A stretch of 64,000 nt of DNA from Gemmatimonadota bacterium. GTDB lineage: Bacteria; Gemmatimonadota; Gemmatimonadetes; Longimicrobiales; Gaopeijiaceae. The position numbers and the translations under genes are program-made. The stretch covers positions 62,001 through 126,000 of the forward strand of contig JAPPNN010000021.1 in NCBI GenBank assembly GCA_028873815.1, given 5' to 3'. The notes under the pieces are model-generated. The model did no database searches and was not told the origin of the DNA. It saw only the letters and a program-made list of their open reading frames with translations. Shown one piece after another: positions 7,812-16,580 of this stretch. Numbering within the stretch: the first letter of the stretch is position 1; every line of letters begins with the position of its first letter.

Positions 7812-10589
7812 CTAGTTCCCCTCTCCCTCCTCCTCCTCTTCGGGCGCTTCCCAGAAGTCCGGGTTCGCCGGGGCCGCCGCCGCGACCGCCACCCCGTAGA
7901 GCGCCGCGTTGAAGACGATCCGGAAGTTGCCGAACGGCTGACCGCGCCACTGCGGCCTCATTCCCAGGAGGATCACGTGGCCGTCCCCGTGCTTCACGTC
8001 GAGGGCCGCGGCATGGCCCTGGAGGTGCTCTTCGCCCAGCAGGTAGCCGGAAAGCAGCGGCGAGCCCTCCGACGGGTACTTCGCCAGGACTGCGCCCTCG
8101 AAGCCCTCCTCGGTGGTGAAGACCGGACTGCGCTCAACGACCACCTTGGCACGCACGGGCATGCCGGACATGACGGGGTGCGACGGGTCCACCTCCATCT
8201 CCACGATCGAGCCGCTCATGAAATAGTCGGCCGGCTCGAGATCCGCGATCACGTTCCGCACCGGCAGGTGAAACTGCGCGATCGCGAACATGCTGGCGTT
8301 GTTGAATGTCACCAGCGTGCCGCCGCTCCGCACGAACTCGTCCAGGGCACGCACGCCCACCGCCCCGATCCCGCCCTCGTAGCGCGGCGGCACCGTGCCC
8401 CTGGCGAAGCCGTTCAGGATCTGGCCCGCGCCCATGTCGGCCACGATGATCACGTCGTAGCGGCCGCGGAGCCCGCCCGCCAGCACATCGGCGTTGCGCA
8501 GGCTGGTGAAATCGAAGTCGTAGCGTTCCAGCAGCCACCGCGTCCACCCTTCGTCCATCGACGGGTTCCAGGGGCGGTAGAGGCCGACGCGAGGCCGCGA
8601 AAACCGCGTTCCGGCGGCACCCGCCCGCTCGGTCCGCAGTCCCAGGTCCGAGACCAGCGCGCTCCTCGCCGACCCGGACAGGCCGTTGACCAGGTAGTGG
8701 CCGGAAGAGCCCGCGCCGCCGTCCCCTTCCGCGGATCCGGGCACGAAGCTGACCTGAGCCCCGCCGTTCCAGGCCCGGTTCAACGCCTTGAATGTGTTGT
8801 TCTGGGCAGGGTCGACGGCCAGGGCGCTGCCGCCGCCGTCAGCGCCTGCGGGGGGCACGATGGCCGCGGCGACGGGATGACTGTCGAAGCCCACGCCCGT
8901 TGGGGAGTCGAACGCGGACGCGTCCTCGACGTCAGTATCCCAACCGAACATGGCGGTGCCCGTCCCCAACGCCGTCATGGCGCCCCGCACCTCCGCACCC
9001 AGCGGCGACGCAGCCTCCACCACCCGCACCCCCATCAGGTACGGCAGCGTCCAGCCCGCCACGTCGTACGGCTGGTCGGGCGGCCCCTCGGGGTACTGGC
9101 GCAGGTCCGGATAGTCCTGCACGGCGAAGAGCTGCCGCACGAAGTTGGCGAAGGGCTGATCCATCGCGATCACCCAGGTGCCGGCCGGATGCACGAGCCC
9201 GTCCTGGGTCACGGCTTCGCCCAGCTGGTGCACCTCGATCCCGTTGTAGGCGAGGCGGCGCAGCATCTCGACCGCCGCCACCGGGTCGTCCTGCTCCTGC
9301 GGAATGAAGTAGCCGTACGGCGGCCCGTCCGTGTACTGGGCGATCACGTCGCGCCCCGCCTGGTAGCGATTGTAGAGGAGGTCGCGCCGGTACTTGGCCG
9401 CGAAGTCCAGCACCGAGATCGACGCCGTGAGCATGTAGTCCACCGCGTCGCGAAGGCGCCACCACCCGCCCTCCCAGGGGCTGCTGTAGAGCGACTCCGG
9501 ACGCAGCTCGCGGGTGCGCGGAGGGAAGTCCTGCAGGGTGTAGAATCCGGGCGTCGCGTAGCGGTAGAGCCCCGTCTCGGTCAGAAACGACGCCACGTTG
9601 TGGAAGTTGTTGGCGTGGTCCATGAAGCCGGGGTACCAGTTGTCGAAGCCGGTCCCCATGTGCGTCGCGCCCCTCTGGCCCCGCTCCTCCAGAGCCTGCG
9701 ACATCGCCATGCCGATCAGGTTGACCGTGCGCCACATCAGCGGGTGCACGTGCGGCGAAATCGGCTCCGCGAACGGCGGGATCCAGATGCGCGTCGGGAA
9801 GGGCGAACTCTGGTGGTGGTTGTACAGGATCTGCGGCTCCCACTCGCGCGCCACACGCGTTGCCATCCGCGACTCGATCTGGTTGATCATGTAGCCGTCG
9901 CGGTTGTTGTCGTGCCCGATGTACTTCTGGTAGAGGAAGGGCGCCGGCGCGACCTCGTACGGTGTCCCCAGGTTGGAGCGGTACCACTCCGCGATCATCG
10001 TCTGCCCGTCGGGGTTGATCGACGGCCACAGCATGAGGATCACGTTGTCCAGGATGGCGCGGATCTCGAGGTCGTCGTCGCCGGTGACCAGGTCGTACGC
10101 GAGCTGGATCGTGTGCTGCGCGTGCGCGACCTCGGTGGCGTGGAGGCCGCCGTCGATGTGGACGAGCGCACGGCCTTCGTCGGCGAGCGCGCGGGCATCG
10201 TCGTCGGTGAGGCCTCGGGGGTGGGCGAGCCGCAGCGCGATCTCGCGGTGACGGTCGAGGTTGGCGAGGTTCTCGGCGCTGGAGATGAGCGCGATGTACA
10301 CGGGCCGCCCGAACGAGCTGCGCCCGACTTCGCGCAGTTCGAGGCGGTCGGTGGCCGCGTCGAGCTGCTCGAAGTACGCGATCGACTCCTCGAAGGTGGC
10401 GAGGTGGAAGTCCGCGCCGACCCGGTGGCCGAGCACGGACTCGGGCGTGGGGATCTGCGCGGCGAGGCGGTGGGTGGGGGCAGTGAGGGCGATGGCCGCT
10501 GCGAGGACCGCCAGACCGCGCGGAATCGCCTGCCCCTGTGCACGGCCGTGGATGGAATGCCGACCGGGTCCGACCGGTTTCGTTCTCAT
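7812..10589 (-). CDS. M14 family zinc carboxypeptidase-like protein
   Basis: Exported protein of 925 residues. The Sec signal ends near HRLAAQ (residue 45), followed by an M14 metallocarboxypeptidase domain. Visible are the HxxE zinc pair (HATE, residues 150-153), INPDGQ (about 191-196, substrate-pocket loop) and YNHHQ, the likely third zinc-ligand region. The C-terminal half is a glutamine-amidotransferase-like Rossmann region typical of this large secreted M14 subgroup. It should release residues from peptides or peptide-like compounds in the periplasm. The frame is open 61 codons further upstream with an ATG at 10772, but that would overlap the divergent toxin-antitoxin promoter, and the signal peptide only makes sense from ATG 10589. 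A paralogous architecture is encoded at 27181-29823. Confidence 0.88.
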   Translation of the reverse strand: MRTKPVGPGRHSIHGRAQGQAIPRGLAVLAAAIALTAPTHRLAAQIPTPESVLGHRVGADFHLATFEESIAYFEQLDAATDRLELREVGRSSFGRPVYIALISSAENLANLDRHREIALRLAHPRGLTDDDARALADEGRALVHIDGGLHATEVAHAQHTIQLAYDLVTGDDDLEIRAILDNVILMLWPSINPDGQTMIAEWYRSNLGTPYEVAPAPFLYQKYIGHDNNRDGYMINQIESRMATRVAREWEPQILYNHHQSSPFPTRIWIPPFAEPISPHVHPLMWRTVNLIGMAMSQALEERGQRGATHMGTGFDNWYPGFMDHANNFHNVASFLTETGLYRYATPGFYTLQDFPPRTRELRPESLYSSPWEGGWWRLRDAVDYMLTASISVLDFAAKYRRDLLYNRYQAGRDVIAQYTDGPPYGYFIPQEQDDPVAAVEMLRRLAYNGIEVHQLGEAVTQDGLVHPAGTWVIAMDQPFANFVRQLFAVQDYPDLRQYPEGPPDQPYDVAGWTLPYLMGVRVVEAASPLGAEVRGAMTALGTGTAMFGWDTDVEDASAFDSPTGVGFDSHPVAAAIVPPAGADGGGSALAVDPAQNNTFKALNRAWNGGAQVSFVPGSAEGDGGAGSSGHYLVNGLSGSARSALVSDLGLRTERAGAAGTRFSRPRVGLYRPWNPSMDEGWTRWLLERYDFDFTSLRNADVLAGGLRGRYDVIIVADMGAGQILNGFARGTVPPRYEGGIGAVGVRALDEFVRSGGTLVTFNNASMFAIAQFHLPVRNVIADLEPADYFMSGSIVEMEVDPSHPVMSGMPVRAKVVVERSPVFTTEEGFEGAVLAKYPSEGSPLLSGYLLGEEHLQGHAAALDVKHGDGHVILLGMRPQWRGQPFGNFRIVFNAALYGVAVAAAAPANPDFWEAPEEEEEGEGN

Positions 10590-10722
10590 GCAAATCACGC
10601 TTTCTCGCGCCGGCCGGCGGGGTGGAGCCTCGTGCGGAATCCCACCGCCGCGCCAGGCGCATCTGGTTGATGTTTCGCGGGAGTTGGACGATACCCGCCG
10701 CGATCCCGCGGACGCAACGGGG

Positions 10723-10755
10723 TTGACCGATATATGGCTACCATATACCATATAT
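10723..10755 (+). promoter_or_regulatory. promoter and palindromic operator of the RHH-PIN pair, leaderless
   Basis: TTGACC (10723-10728) and TACCAT (10746-10751) are spaced by 17 bases, a good sigma-70-type promoter. Inverted repeat arms ATATATGG (10730-10737) and CCATATAT (10748-10755) lie between and over the -10, with a second CCATATA at 10741-10747. The expected transcription start falls at or next to the ATG (10759), and no Shine-Dalgarno exists, so the mRNA is probably leaderless. RHH antitoxins normally repress their own promoter through such sites. Confidence 0.7.
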
Positions 10756-10758
10756 CCC

Positions 10759-11073
10759 ATGAAGACGATCAAGACGACGGTGTACCTGAACGCGGCGGAC
10801 TACCGCCGGCTGAAGTCCTTGGCAGCCGATGAGGGACGCTCCGCGGCGGAGCTGGTGCGCGAGGCGGTGGCGGAGTACACGGCGCGCGCAACGGAGCGCG
10901 AGTGGCCCAGGTCCATCGGGATGGGTAACAGTGGCGATCCTCACTTCGCCGAGAACTATGAGGACTACCTCGACGGTTTCGGGGAAGATGGGTTGGAGGA
11001 CTACTTCAGCACGCTGGAATCCTCGCAGCATCCGAAAGATACCAAAGCAAAACCCAGTGGGCTCTCCGAGTAG
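10759..11073 (+). CDS. ribbon-helix-helix antitoxin (CopG/VapB-like)
   Basis: Protein of 104 residues. The N terminus (KTTVYLNAADYRRLKSLA, then a helix AAELVREAVAEY) is a ribbon-helix-helix DNA-binding domain. The acidic, low-complexity C-terminal half (NYEDYLDGFGEDGLEDY) is the kind of flexible tail that neutralises a toxin. It is followed nine bases downstream by a PIN-domain gene, the standard antitoxin-toxin order. The frame is open for another 166 codons upstream, but that stretch is antisense to the M14 gene and lacks any family similarity; the AT-rich promoter immediately before ATG 10759 fixes the start. Confidence 0.85.
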   Translation: MKTIKTTVYLNAADYRRLKSLAADEGRSAAELVREAVAEYTARATEREWPRSIGMGNSGDPHFAENYEDYLDGFGEDGLEDYFSTLESSQHPKDTKAKPSGLSE

Positions 11074-11082
11074 TCGCGCCTG

Positions 11083-11496
11083 GTGATCGTGGCCGACACC
11101 AGCGCCATGCTGGCACTCCTGGACGCACGCAGTGTCACACACGTGGCGATGGTAGAGGTGTTTCGATCGTTTCGTAGAGAATGGGTCCTGCCGTGGGCCA
11201 TTCTGCCCGAACTGGACCATATGGTGCCCTCAAGGATAGGCCCCGCGGTCGCCCAGGCCTTCCGCGTCGACTTGGCCAAAGACCTCTACACCGTCGAATG
11301 GGGTGGCCGGTCGGACCTGCAAAGGGCCCTGGAGCTCCATCGGACCTACCGCGACCGCGCCCTGGGCCTGGTAGATGGCGTCGTCATGGCTGTGGCCGAA
11401 CGTCTCGAGGCGCGCGCGATAGCAACCCTCGACCTGCGCGACTTCGGGGCGGTCACCCTGAAGGGCGACCCGGAGATCTGGCCGCGCGATCTGTAA
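11083..11496 (+). CDS. PIN-domain toxin (VapC-like ribonuclease)
   Basis: Protein of 137 residues with PIN-domain acidic residues in the expected order: Asp5 (VADTSAML), Glu43 (LPELDH), Asp98 (GLVDGVVMAVAE) and Asp117/Asp120 (TLDLRDF). These coordinate magnesium for RNA cleavage in VapC toxins, usually of tRNA or rRNA. The GTG start follows the antitoxin stop by nine bases. It converges on the Tat oxidoreductase gene with a 22-base gap. Toxin activity is inferred from family and pairing; the RNA target is unknown. Confidence 0.85.
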   Translation: MIVADTSAMLALLDARSVTHVAMVEVFRSFRREWVLPWAILPELDHMVPSRIGPAVAQAFRVDLAKDLYTVEWGGRSDLQRALELHRTYRDRALGLVDGVVMAVAERLEARAIATLDLRDFGAVTLKGDPEIWPRDL

Positions 11497-11518
11497 GCGG
11501 GCCGGGCGCCGACTCGCT

Positions 11519-12931
11519 CTACGCCGTAACCACCGGCCAGGGCGCCCACTCCCGCCACTTGCCGCGCGTGAAGTCGGGGAACTCCACCGGCTGACTCCCG
11601 TTGGCCACGCTGATCTCGGACAGCTCGCACACCGCGCTCAGTGCCGCCGCGTCGTAGACGTTCATGTCGAGCGGCAGACCCTCGCGCAGGCACTTGATCA
11701 GCCGGTAGTCCTCCATGAAGTCCATGCCGCCATGGCCCGCGCCGATCGAGGCCTCGCGGAGAGCGCGCCACAGGGGATGCTCGAACTCCTCGTAGTATTC
11801 TTCAGCTTCCTCCCAGCGGTGCGACGGACTGCGGCTTTCGATGTAGACGCGGTCGGGATAGCCCTGGAAGATCCCTCTCGTCCCCTGAACCTTGTTGATT
11901 CTGTCGTACGGGCGCGGGAGGTTCGTGTCGTGCGCCACGTAGATCGTCCTGCCCAGCGCGGTCTGGATGAGGCTGCCGTTCACGTCGCCCAGCGCGAAGG
12001 TCTCGGCGCGCTTCGGATGGCCTTCCGGGTAGTTGGCGATCGCCCACTCCTGCAGTCCGCGCGAGGGACTGCTCATGGAGACGAGGAGGGCGAAGCGGTC
12101 CCCGCGGTTGATGTCCATGCAGTTGGCGACCGGACCGAGCCCGTGCGTGGGATAGAGGTTGCCGTTCCGGGTCCAGGAGTGATCGCGGCGCCATAGTCCC
12201 TCGCCCTCGTCGGCGAACTTGATGCCGCGCAGATCGTGCAGATACCCGCACTCGGCGTGCAGGATCTCGCCGAGGAACCCCTGGCGGACCAGGTTCAGGC
12301 AGAGCAGCTCGGCGCGCCCGTAGTTGACGTTCTCCATCATCGCGCAGTGGCGGCCGGTGCGCTCGGCGGTTTCCACGAGGCGCCAGCAGTCGTCCAGCGT
12401 GTATGCGGCGGGGACTTCTGTGGCCGCGTGCTTGCCGTTTTCCATGGCCGCGACGCAGACGGGCACGTGCCAGCGCCAGGGCGTGGCCGTGTAGACGAGG
12501 TCGAGGTCGGCCTCGGCGCAGAGGCGCTCGAAGTCGGTTTCGCCGGCGGTGTAGAGGGCCGGGCGGGGGTGGCCGGCCTCTTCGATGATCGCGGCCGCGC
12601 GCTCGGCATGGGCCTCGCGGATGTCGCAAACGGCCGTGACCGTGCAGCCGTCGATGCGCACCAGGTTGCGGACGTGCGCGGTACCCATGCCGCCGACGCC
12701 CACATAGCCGATCCGCACGTGGCCGATGGGCGGGGCGGCGAGGGGGTGGTCGGGAGGGGTTGCGAGCGCTTGCGGCACGGCAGCTGAACGGGCCAGCGCG
12801 CCCTGCCCGGATCCCGGCTCGCTGCAGCCGGTGAGCGCGCCGGCCGCCACGCCCAAGGCGCCGGTCTTGAGGAAGTCGCGGCGGTCGAGTCCCGCAGCAC
12901 GGGTGGCGGTGGTTTCGCGGTCGTCTCTCAT
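11519..12931 (-). CDS. Tat-exported Gfo/Idh/MocA family oxidoreductase
   Basis: Protein of 470 residues beginning with a twin-arginine signal (RRDFLKTGALGVAAG, ending near LTGC). A Rossmann NAD(P)-binding fold follows (IGYVGVGGMGTAHV, CDIREAHAERA), then TEVPAAYTLDDCW, which replaces the common EKP motif of the family with EVP. The C-terminal alpha/beta domain is intact. Family members oxidise or epimerise sugars or inositols with a tightly bound nicotinamide cofactor; Tat export of the folded holoenzyme suggests periplasmic action on a carbohydrate derivative. The MFS gene lies upstream on the same strand (gap 67 bases), so co-transcription is plausible. A second, longer relative is at 58053-59540. 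Confidence 0.88.
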   Translation of the reverse strand: MRDDRETTATRAAGLDRRDFLKTGALGVAAGALTGCSEPGSGQGALARSAAVPQALATPPDHPLAAPPIGHVRIGYVGVGGMGTAHVRNLVRIDGCTVTAVCDIREAHAERAAAIIEEAGHPRPALYTAGETDFERLCAEADLDLVYTATPWRWHVPVCVAAMENGKHAATEVPAAYTLDDCWRLVETAERTGRHCAMMENVNYGRAELLCLNLVRQGFLGEILHAECGYLHDLRGIKFADEGEGLWRRDHSWTRNGNLYPTHGLGPVANCMDINRGDRFALLVSMSSPSRGLQEWAIANYPEGHPKRAETFALGDVNGSLIQTALGRTIYVAHDTNLPRPYDRINKVQGTRGIFQGYPDRVYIESRSPSHRWEEAEEYYEEFEHPLWRALREASIGAGHGGMDFMEDYRLIKCLREGLPLDMNVYDAAALSAVCELSEISVANGSQPVEFPDFTRGKWREWAPWPVVTA

Positions 12932-12998
12932 CGTTCGCGGTCCTTTGGGCTGGCGTGGGAATCCGGTTGCCGCAAGGTCGTGCGGGGTTCGCGCCCGG

Positions 12999-14099
12999 TC
13001 AACGCGACCGCCCCGTCGGCAGCCACCTCAGCGCGGGGTGCAGGGCCAGCAGGGCCGCGATCCCCGCCGCCGGCATCGACATGAGCGCGGCGGCGTGCGG
13101 GCCCGTCATGTCCGCGACCGCCCCCGTGCCCATCACGCCGATCGAGCCGACCGTCCAGGCCAGTCCCATCACGATGCCCGAACTGGCACCGGGCGCGCGG
13201 GGCAGCATCTCCTGTGCCATGACCACGATAGGCGGCAACGTCGCCATTCCCAGGAAGCCCGCCACCGCGATCGCGGCAAAGCCGAGGCCGTTCCAGGGCC
13301 CCAGCCAGACCGCCGCCAGGTGGGCCGGCAGCGCGAGGGCGCAGAGAAGAAACAGGAGACGGGCACGGTCCATTCGGTCGGCGAGAAGTCCGCCCGCCAG
13401 CGTGCCGAAGGCCTGCGAGCCCAGGTAGACCGACAGCGCGGCCGCACCGAGGGCTTCCGACCCACCCATCTCGGCGACGATGATCGGTTCCATGGTCAGA
13501 AACGCGCGCTGCACGAAGGTCATCACCGCGCTCACGCCGAAGATGATCCCCAACGGGCCCGCCAGCTGACGGACGACATCGGACGGCGGGGGTGCCGGCG
13601 CCGCGCTCTGCACTTCCAGCCGCCCGCTGGGGAGGCCCAGGAAGAAGAGGGGTGCGAGCAGGAGCGCCGGAATCATCGCCACCCACAGCCGCTCCATCCC
13701 GCCCCAGGCGACCAGACCCACGGCCACCAGCGGCCCCGCCGAGTATCCGATGGCTCCGCCGAACGAGAAGATCGAGTAGCGGCCGCCGCCCCCCTTCCCC
13801 GCGGTCAGCCGGACCGCATAGGACGCACCGGGCGGGTGGAAAGCCGCGCCCCCAAGTCCCCCGACCACGAGAAGCAGCATCAGGACCCAGTACGATGACG
13901 CGAACCCCATGAGCGACACGAAGACGCCGCTCACGACCACACCGCCCACCGCCAGGGCCCGGCGGCCGAAGCGGTCGGCCGCGTATCCGAAAAACGGCTG
14001 GGGGAGCGCGGTCGCGATGGCAAAAGCCACTCCCAGCGACGCGGCGGCCGCGATCGAAATCCCCATCCCGTCCATGATGCGCGGCAACAGGGGATGCAC
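12999..14099 (-). CDS. MFS transporter (fosmidomycin-resistance-like), N terminus extends upstream without a canonical start
   Basis: Twelve-helix major facilitator type membrane protein. Helix-rich sequence, the inter-helix motif GYAADRFGRRAL between helices 2 and 3, and a central loop (PSGRLEVQSAAPAPP) are clear. The first ATG/GTG/TTG in frame is GTG 14099, giving 366 residues, but this falls inside helix 1. Translating upstream gives ITVIIALAHGINDAYAAF followed directly by VHPLLP, exactly the N-terminal signature of fosmidomycin-resistance (FSR)-type transporters. The frame stays open to a TGA at 14301-14303 without any ATG, GTG or TTG; CTG at 14231 is a candidate start giving about 410 residues. 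Either a non-standard start or a small upstream lesion is present. The substrate is unknown. Confidence 0.8.
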   Translation of the reverse strand: MHPLLPRIMDGMGISIAAAASLGVAFAIATALPQPFFGYAADRFGRRALAVGGVVVSGVFVSLMGFASSYWVLMLLLVVGGLGGAAFHPPGASYAVRLTAGKGGGGRYSIFSFGGAIGYSAGPLVAVGLVAWGGMERLWVAMIPALLLAPLFFLGLPSGRLEVQSAAPAPPPSDVVRQLAGPLGIIFGVSAVMTFVQRAFLTMEPIIVAEMGGSEALGAAALSVYLGSQAFGTLAGGLLADRMDRARLLFLLCALALPAHLAAVWLGPWNGLGFAAIAVAGFLGMATLPPIVVMAQEMLPRAPGASSGIVMGLAWTVGSIGVMGTGAVADMTGPHAAALMSMPAAGIAALLALHPALRWLPTGRSR

Positions 14100-14383
14100 G
14101 AACGCGGCGTAGGCGTCGTTGATCCCGTGCGCCAGCGCGATGATGACGGTGATTCGGACGGTGGAAACGCCCGGGGAGCGCGCGTCCGGGCCGGGTGTGC
14201 CCGGCGTCAGGGGAGGGTCGGGAGTCTTCAGAGTCGGAGCGGTCCTCGGCGGAGGTTGGTCCCTCTCTGTTCGCCTATGGTCCGTGTGAGCTTCCGCCGA
14301 TCAGCCGTGCGGGTCAAGTGGCGGCTTCGCACATATGGGCCCGCAGCCTCCCGGCCTGGCAGGCATCCATCGGCGCCGCGGTC

Positions 14384-14412
14384 TGGAAACCCGGCGCGCC
14401 AACGCCTAGTAT
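14384..14412 (+). promoter_or_regulatory. candidate promoter for the LVIVD/DUF305 genes
   Basis: TGGAAA (14384-14389) and TAGTAT (14407-14412) with a 17-base spacer make a plausible sigma-70-type promoter about 100 bases before the first LVIVD lipoprotein gene. It lies in the 284-base non-coding stretch between that gene and the end of the open MFS frame. Nothing else stands out there. Assigned by eye only. Confidence 0.3.
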
Positions 14413-14515
14413 GGATGCCCGGAGACCACGGAGTTTCCACGATACCGGCCTCCAACGGACCGGTGCCGGGGATTGTCCCCTGAAATGCGCCGAATCACCA
14501 CACCAGGACACGGAA

Positions 14516-16567
14516 ATGACACTGATTGCAGTCCCGACCGACCGCTTCGCCGCGCGCGCGCGCACAACCGCGCTCCTCGCGCTTCCCGTTCTGCTCGCAA
14601 CGCTGTCCGCCTGCGCCTCACCGTCCGGCGGCGCATCCGGCGTGGCCGCCGAGATGGCCCCGGCGACCTTCGCCAACCCTGCCGGCCTGCACGTCAACCC
14701 GCCCACCCCCGATCCGCGCGTCGGCCTGGCGCCCGGACTTTTCGACGCGGGCGAGGCGATCTGGAACATGCGAATGCTGTCGACCACGCCGCCCGAGGAG
14801 CCGTTCGTCGGACAGACCAACTCCGACCTGGCCTTCACGGGCGACTATGCCATCCAGGGCAACTATGACGGCATACAGGTGTGGGACATCTCCGACCCCG
14901 CGAACCCGGTGTCGGTGATCAGCTACGTCTGCCCCGCCTCCCAGAGTGACGTGTCGGTGTACGACAACCTTCTCTTCGTCTCCGGCGAAGGGTTTGGCGG
15001 ACGGCTGGACTGCGGCGACCAGGGCGTGGACGAGGCGGTCAGTCACCACCGGCTCCGCGGCATCCGCATCTTCGATATCTCCGACATCGCGAACCCGGAG
15101 TACGTCGCCAACGTGCAGACCTGCCGGGGCTCGCACACGCACACCGTGCTCAAGCACCCCGACGACGACGACAACGTCTATATCTATGTGTCCGGGTCCG
15201 CTCCGGTGCGCCCCGCCGAGGAGCTGGCCGGATGTTCGGGCGGCATGCCCGACGAGGACCCCAACACCGCCCTCTTCCGGATCGAGGTCATACGGGTGCC
15301 GCTGGACAACCCGCAGGCCGCCGCCGTCGTGAGTTCACCCCGGATCTTCCAGGATCTGGTGGCGCCGCCCAGGCACGGACCCGGGCCCGCCGATATAGCG
15401 GCCGCGGAGCAGGCGCGTGAGCAGGCCCTTGCAACAGGTGGTTTCGTGATCGAGATCCAGGGAGAGGTGCAGATCCTTCCCGATCAGTTCGTCACGCCGA
15501 TGCTCGACAGCATCGTTGCGGCACGAGGAGGCGAAGGCGCCCCCACCGCCGCCGACAGCACCGCGCTGCGCGAGTACATCGACGAGATGGTTGCGCAGAT
15601 GATGGGCGCGGCCGGCGGCGGCGACGGTCCGGCACCGGGCCCGACCCAGTGCCATGACATCACGGTCTACCCCGCGATCGGTCTGGCGGGCGGGGCCTGC
15701 GTCGGCTATGGGCTCCTTCTCGATATCACGGACCCCGCCAGCCCGACGCGCCTCCAGGCGGTGGCCGACTCCAACTTTGCAATATGGCACTCGGCTACCT
15801 TCAACAACGACGGAACCGCGATCCTGTTCACCGACGAATGGGGTGGTGGTGGCGCGCCGAAGTGTCGAGCCGACGACCCGGTGGAATGGGGCGCCAACGC
15901 GATCTTCACCATCGAAGACGGCGAGATGGTCTTCCAGAGCTACTACAAGCTGCCTGCGCCTCAGACCTCGCTGGAGAACTGTGTCGCCCACAACGGATCG
16001 CTCATTCCGATCCCCGGCCGCGACATCATGATCCAGGGCTGGTACCAGGGCGGTATCTCGCTGATCGACTGGACCGACCCCGCCAATCCGGTGGAGATCG
16101 GGTTCCACGACCGTGGCCCGTCGAACGCCACCAGCCAGGGGCCCGGCGGCAGCTGGTCCGTCTACTGGTACAATGGCGTGATCGTCAACTCGGAGATCTC
16201 CCGTGGGATGGACATCTTCGAACTCGTGCCCAGCGATGTCCTGACCCGGAATGAGATAGACGCGGCGAACTCGGTGGTGCTCACCCAGCTCAACTCGCAG
16301 GGCCAGCCCATCTTCGAATGGCCAGCGACCTTTGCGCTGGCCAGGGCGTACCTTGACCAGCTGGAGCGCTGGCACGGCATGACCGCCCCACAGATCGCTT
16401 CGGCGCGCGCGGCGCTGGCCGCCGCCGAGAGCGCATCGGGGTCGGCACGGCGCGACGGGCTGCGGTCCCTGGCCGCGACGCTCGACGGACAGGAAGCCGG
16501 TGCGAGCGACCCGGCCAAGGTTGCGAAACTGATTGACGCTGTTGAGCGGCTGGCCGACGCCGGATAG
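14516..16567 (+). CDS. LVIVD repeat lipoprotein (first copy)
   Basis: Exported lipoprotein of 683 residues (signal ending LATLSAC). It contains LVIVD-type beta-propeller repeats with the pattern xxDISDPANPV: VWDISDPANPVSV, IFDISDIANPEYV, LLDITDPASPTRL and LIDWTDPANPVEI. Conserved His and Cys residues recur in the repeats (CRGSHTHTVLKHP, TQCHDITVYP, CVAHNGSLIP). No catalytic function is established for this family. ATG 14516 is preceded by AGGA at a seven-base spacing and starts a clean lipoprotein signal. It is followed 13 bases later by a DUF305 gene, then by a close paralogue at 17408-19480, so the three form one transcription unit. Confidence 0.85.
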   Translation: MTLIAVPTDRFAARARTTALLALPVLLATLSACASPSGGASGVAAEMAPATFANPAGLHVNPPTPDPRVGLAPGLFDAGEAIWNMRMLSTTPPEEPFVGQTNSDLAFTGDYAIQGNYDGIQVWDISDPANPVSVISYVCPASQSDVSVYDNLLFVSGEGFGGRLDCGDQGVDEAVSHHRLRGIRIFDISDIANPEYVANVQTCRGSHTHTVLKHPDDDDNVYIYVSGSAPVRPAEELAGCSGGMPDEDPNTALFRIEVIRVPLDNPQAAAVVSSPRIFQDLVAPPRHGPGPADIAAAEQAREQALATGGFVIEIQGEVQILPDQFVTPMLDSIVAARGGEGAPTAADSTALREYIDEMVAQMMGAAGGGDGPAPGPTQCHDITVYPAIGLAGGACVGYGLLLDITDPASPTRLQAVADSNFAIWHSATFNNDGTAILFTDEWGGGGAPKCRADDPVEWGANAIFTIEDGEMVFQSYYKLPAPQTSLENCVAHNGSLIPIPGRDIMIQGWYQGGISLIDWTDPANPVEIGFHDRGPSNATSQGPGGSWSVYWYNGVIVNSEISRGMDIFELVPSDVLTRNEIDAANSVVLTQLNSQGQPIFEWPATFALARAYLDQLERWHGMTAPQIASARAALAAAESASGSARRDGLRSLAATLDGQEAGASDPAKVAKLIDAVERLADAG

Positions 16568-16580
16568 GAGCATGGTGCAC

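Noticed and set aside
7233-10670. Open frame of 1145 codons on the plus strand antisense to the M14 gene
   Set aside because: High-GC antisense frames stay open without coding. No signal, motif or family resemblance; the minus-strand M14 gene explains the region.
10261-10758. N-terminal extension of the RHH antitoxin (open 166 codons upstream)
   Set aside because: It is antisense to the M14 gene and covers the promoter and operator; a clean RHH fold starts at ATG 10759.
14195-14515. Extension of the first LVIVD protein to an ATG at 14195
   Set aside because: It would add 107 residues without similarity in front of a normal lipoprotein signal; ATG 14516 has the ribosome site.
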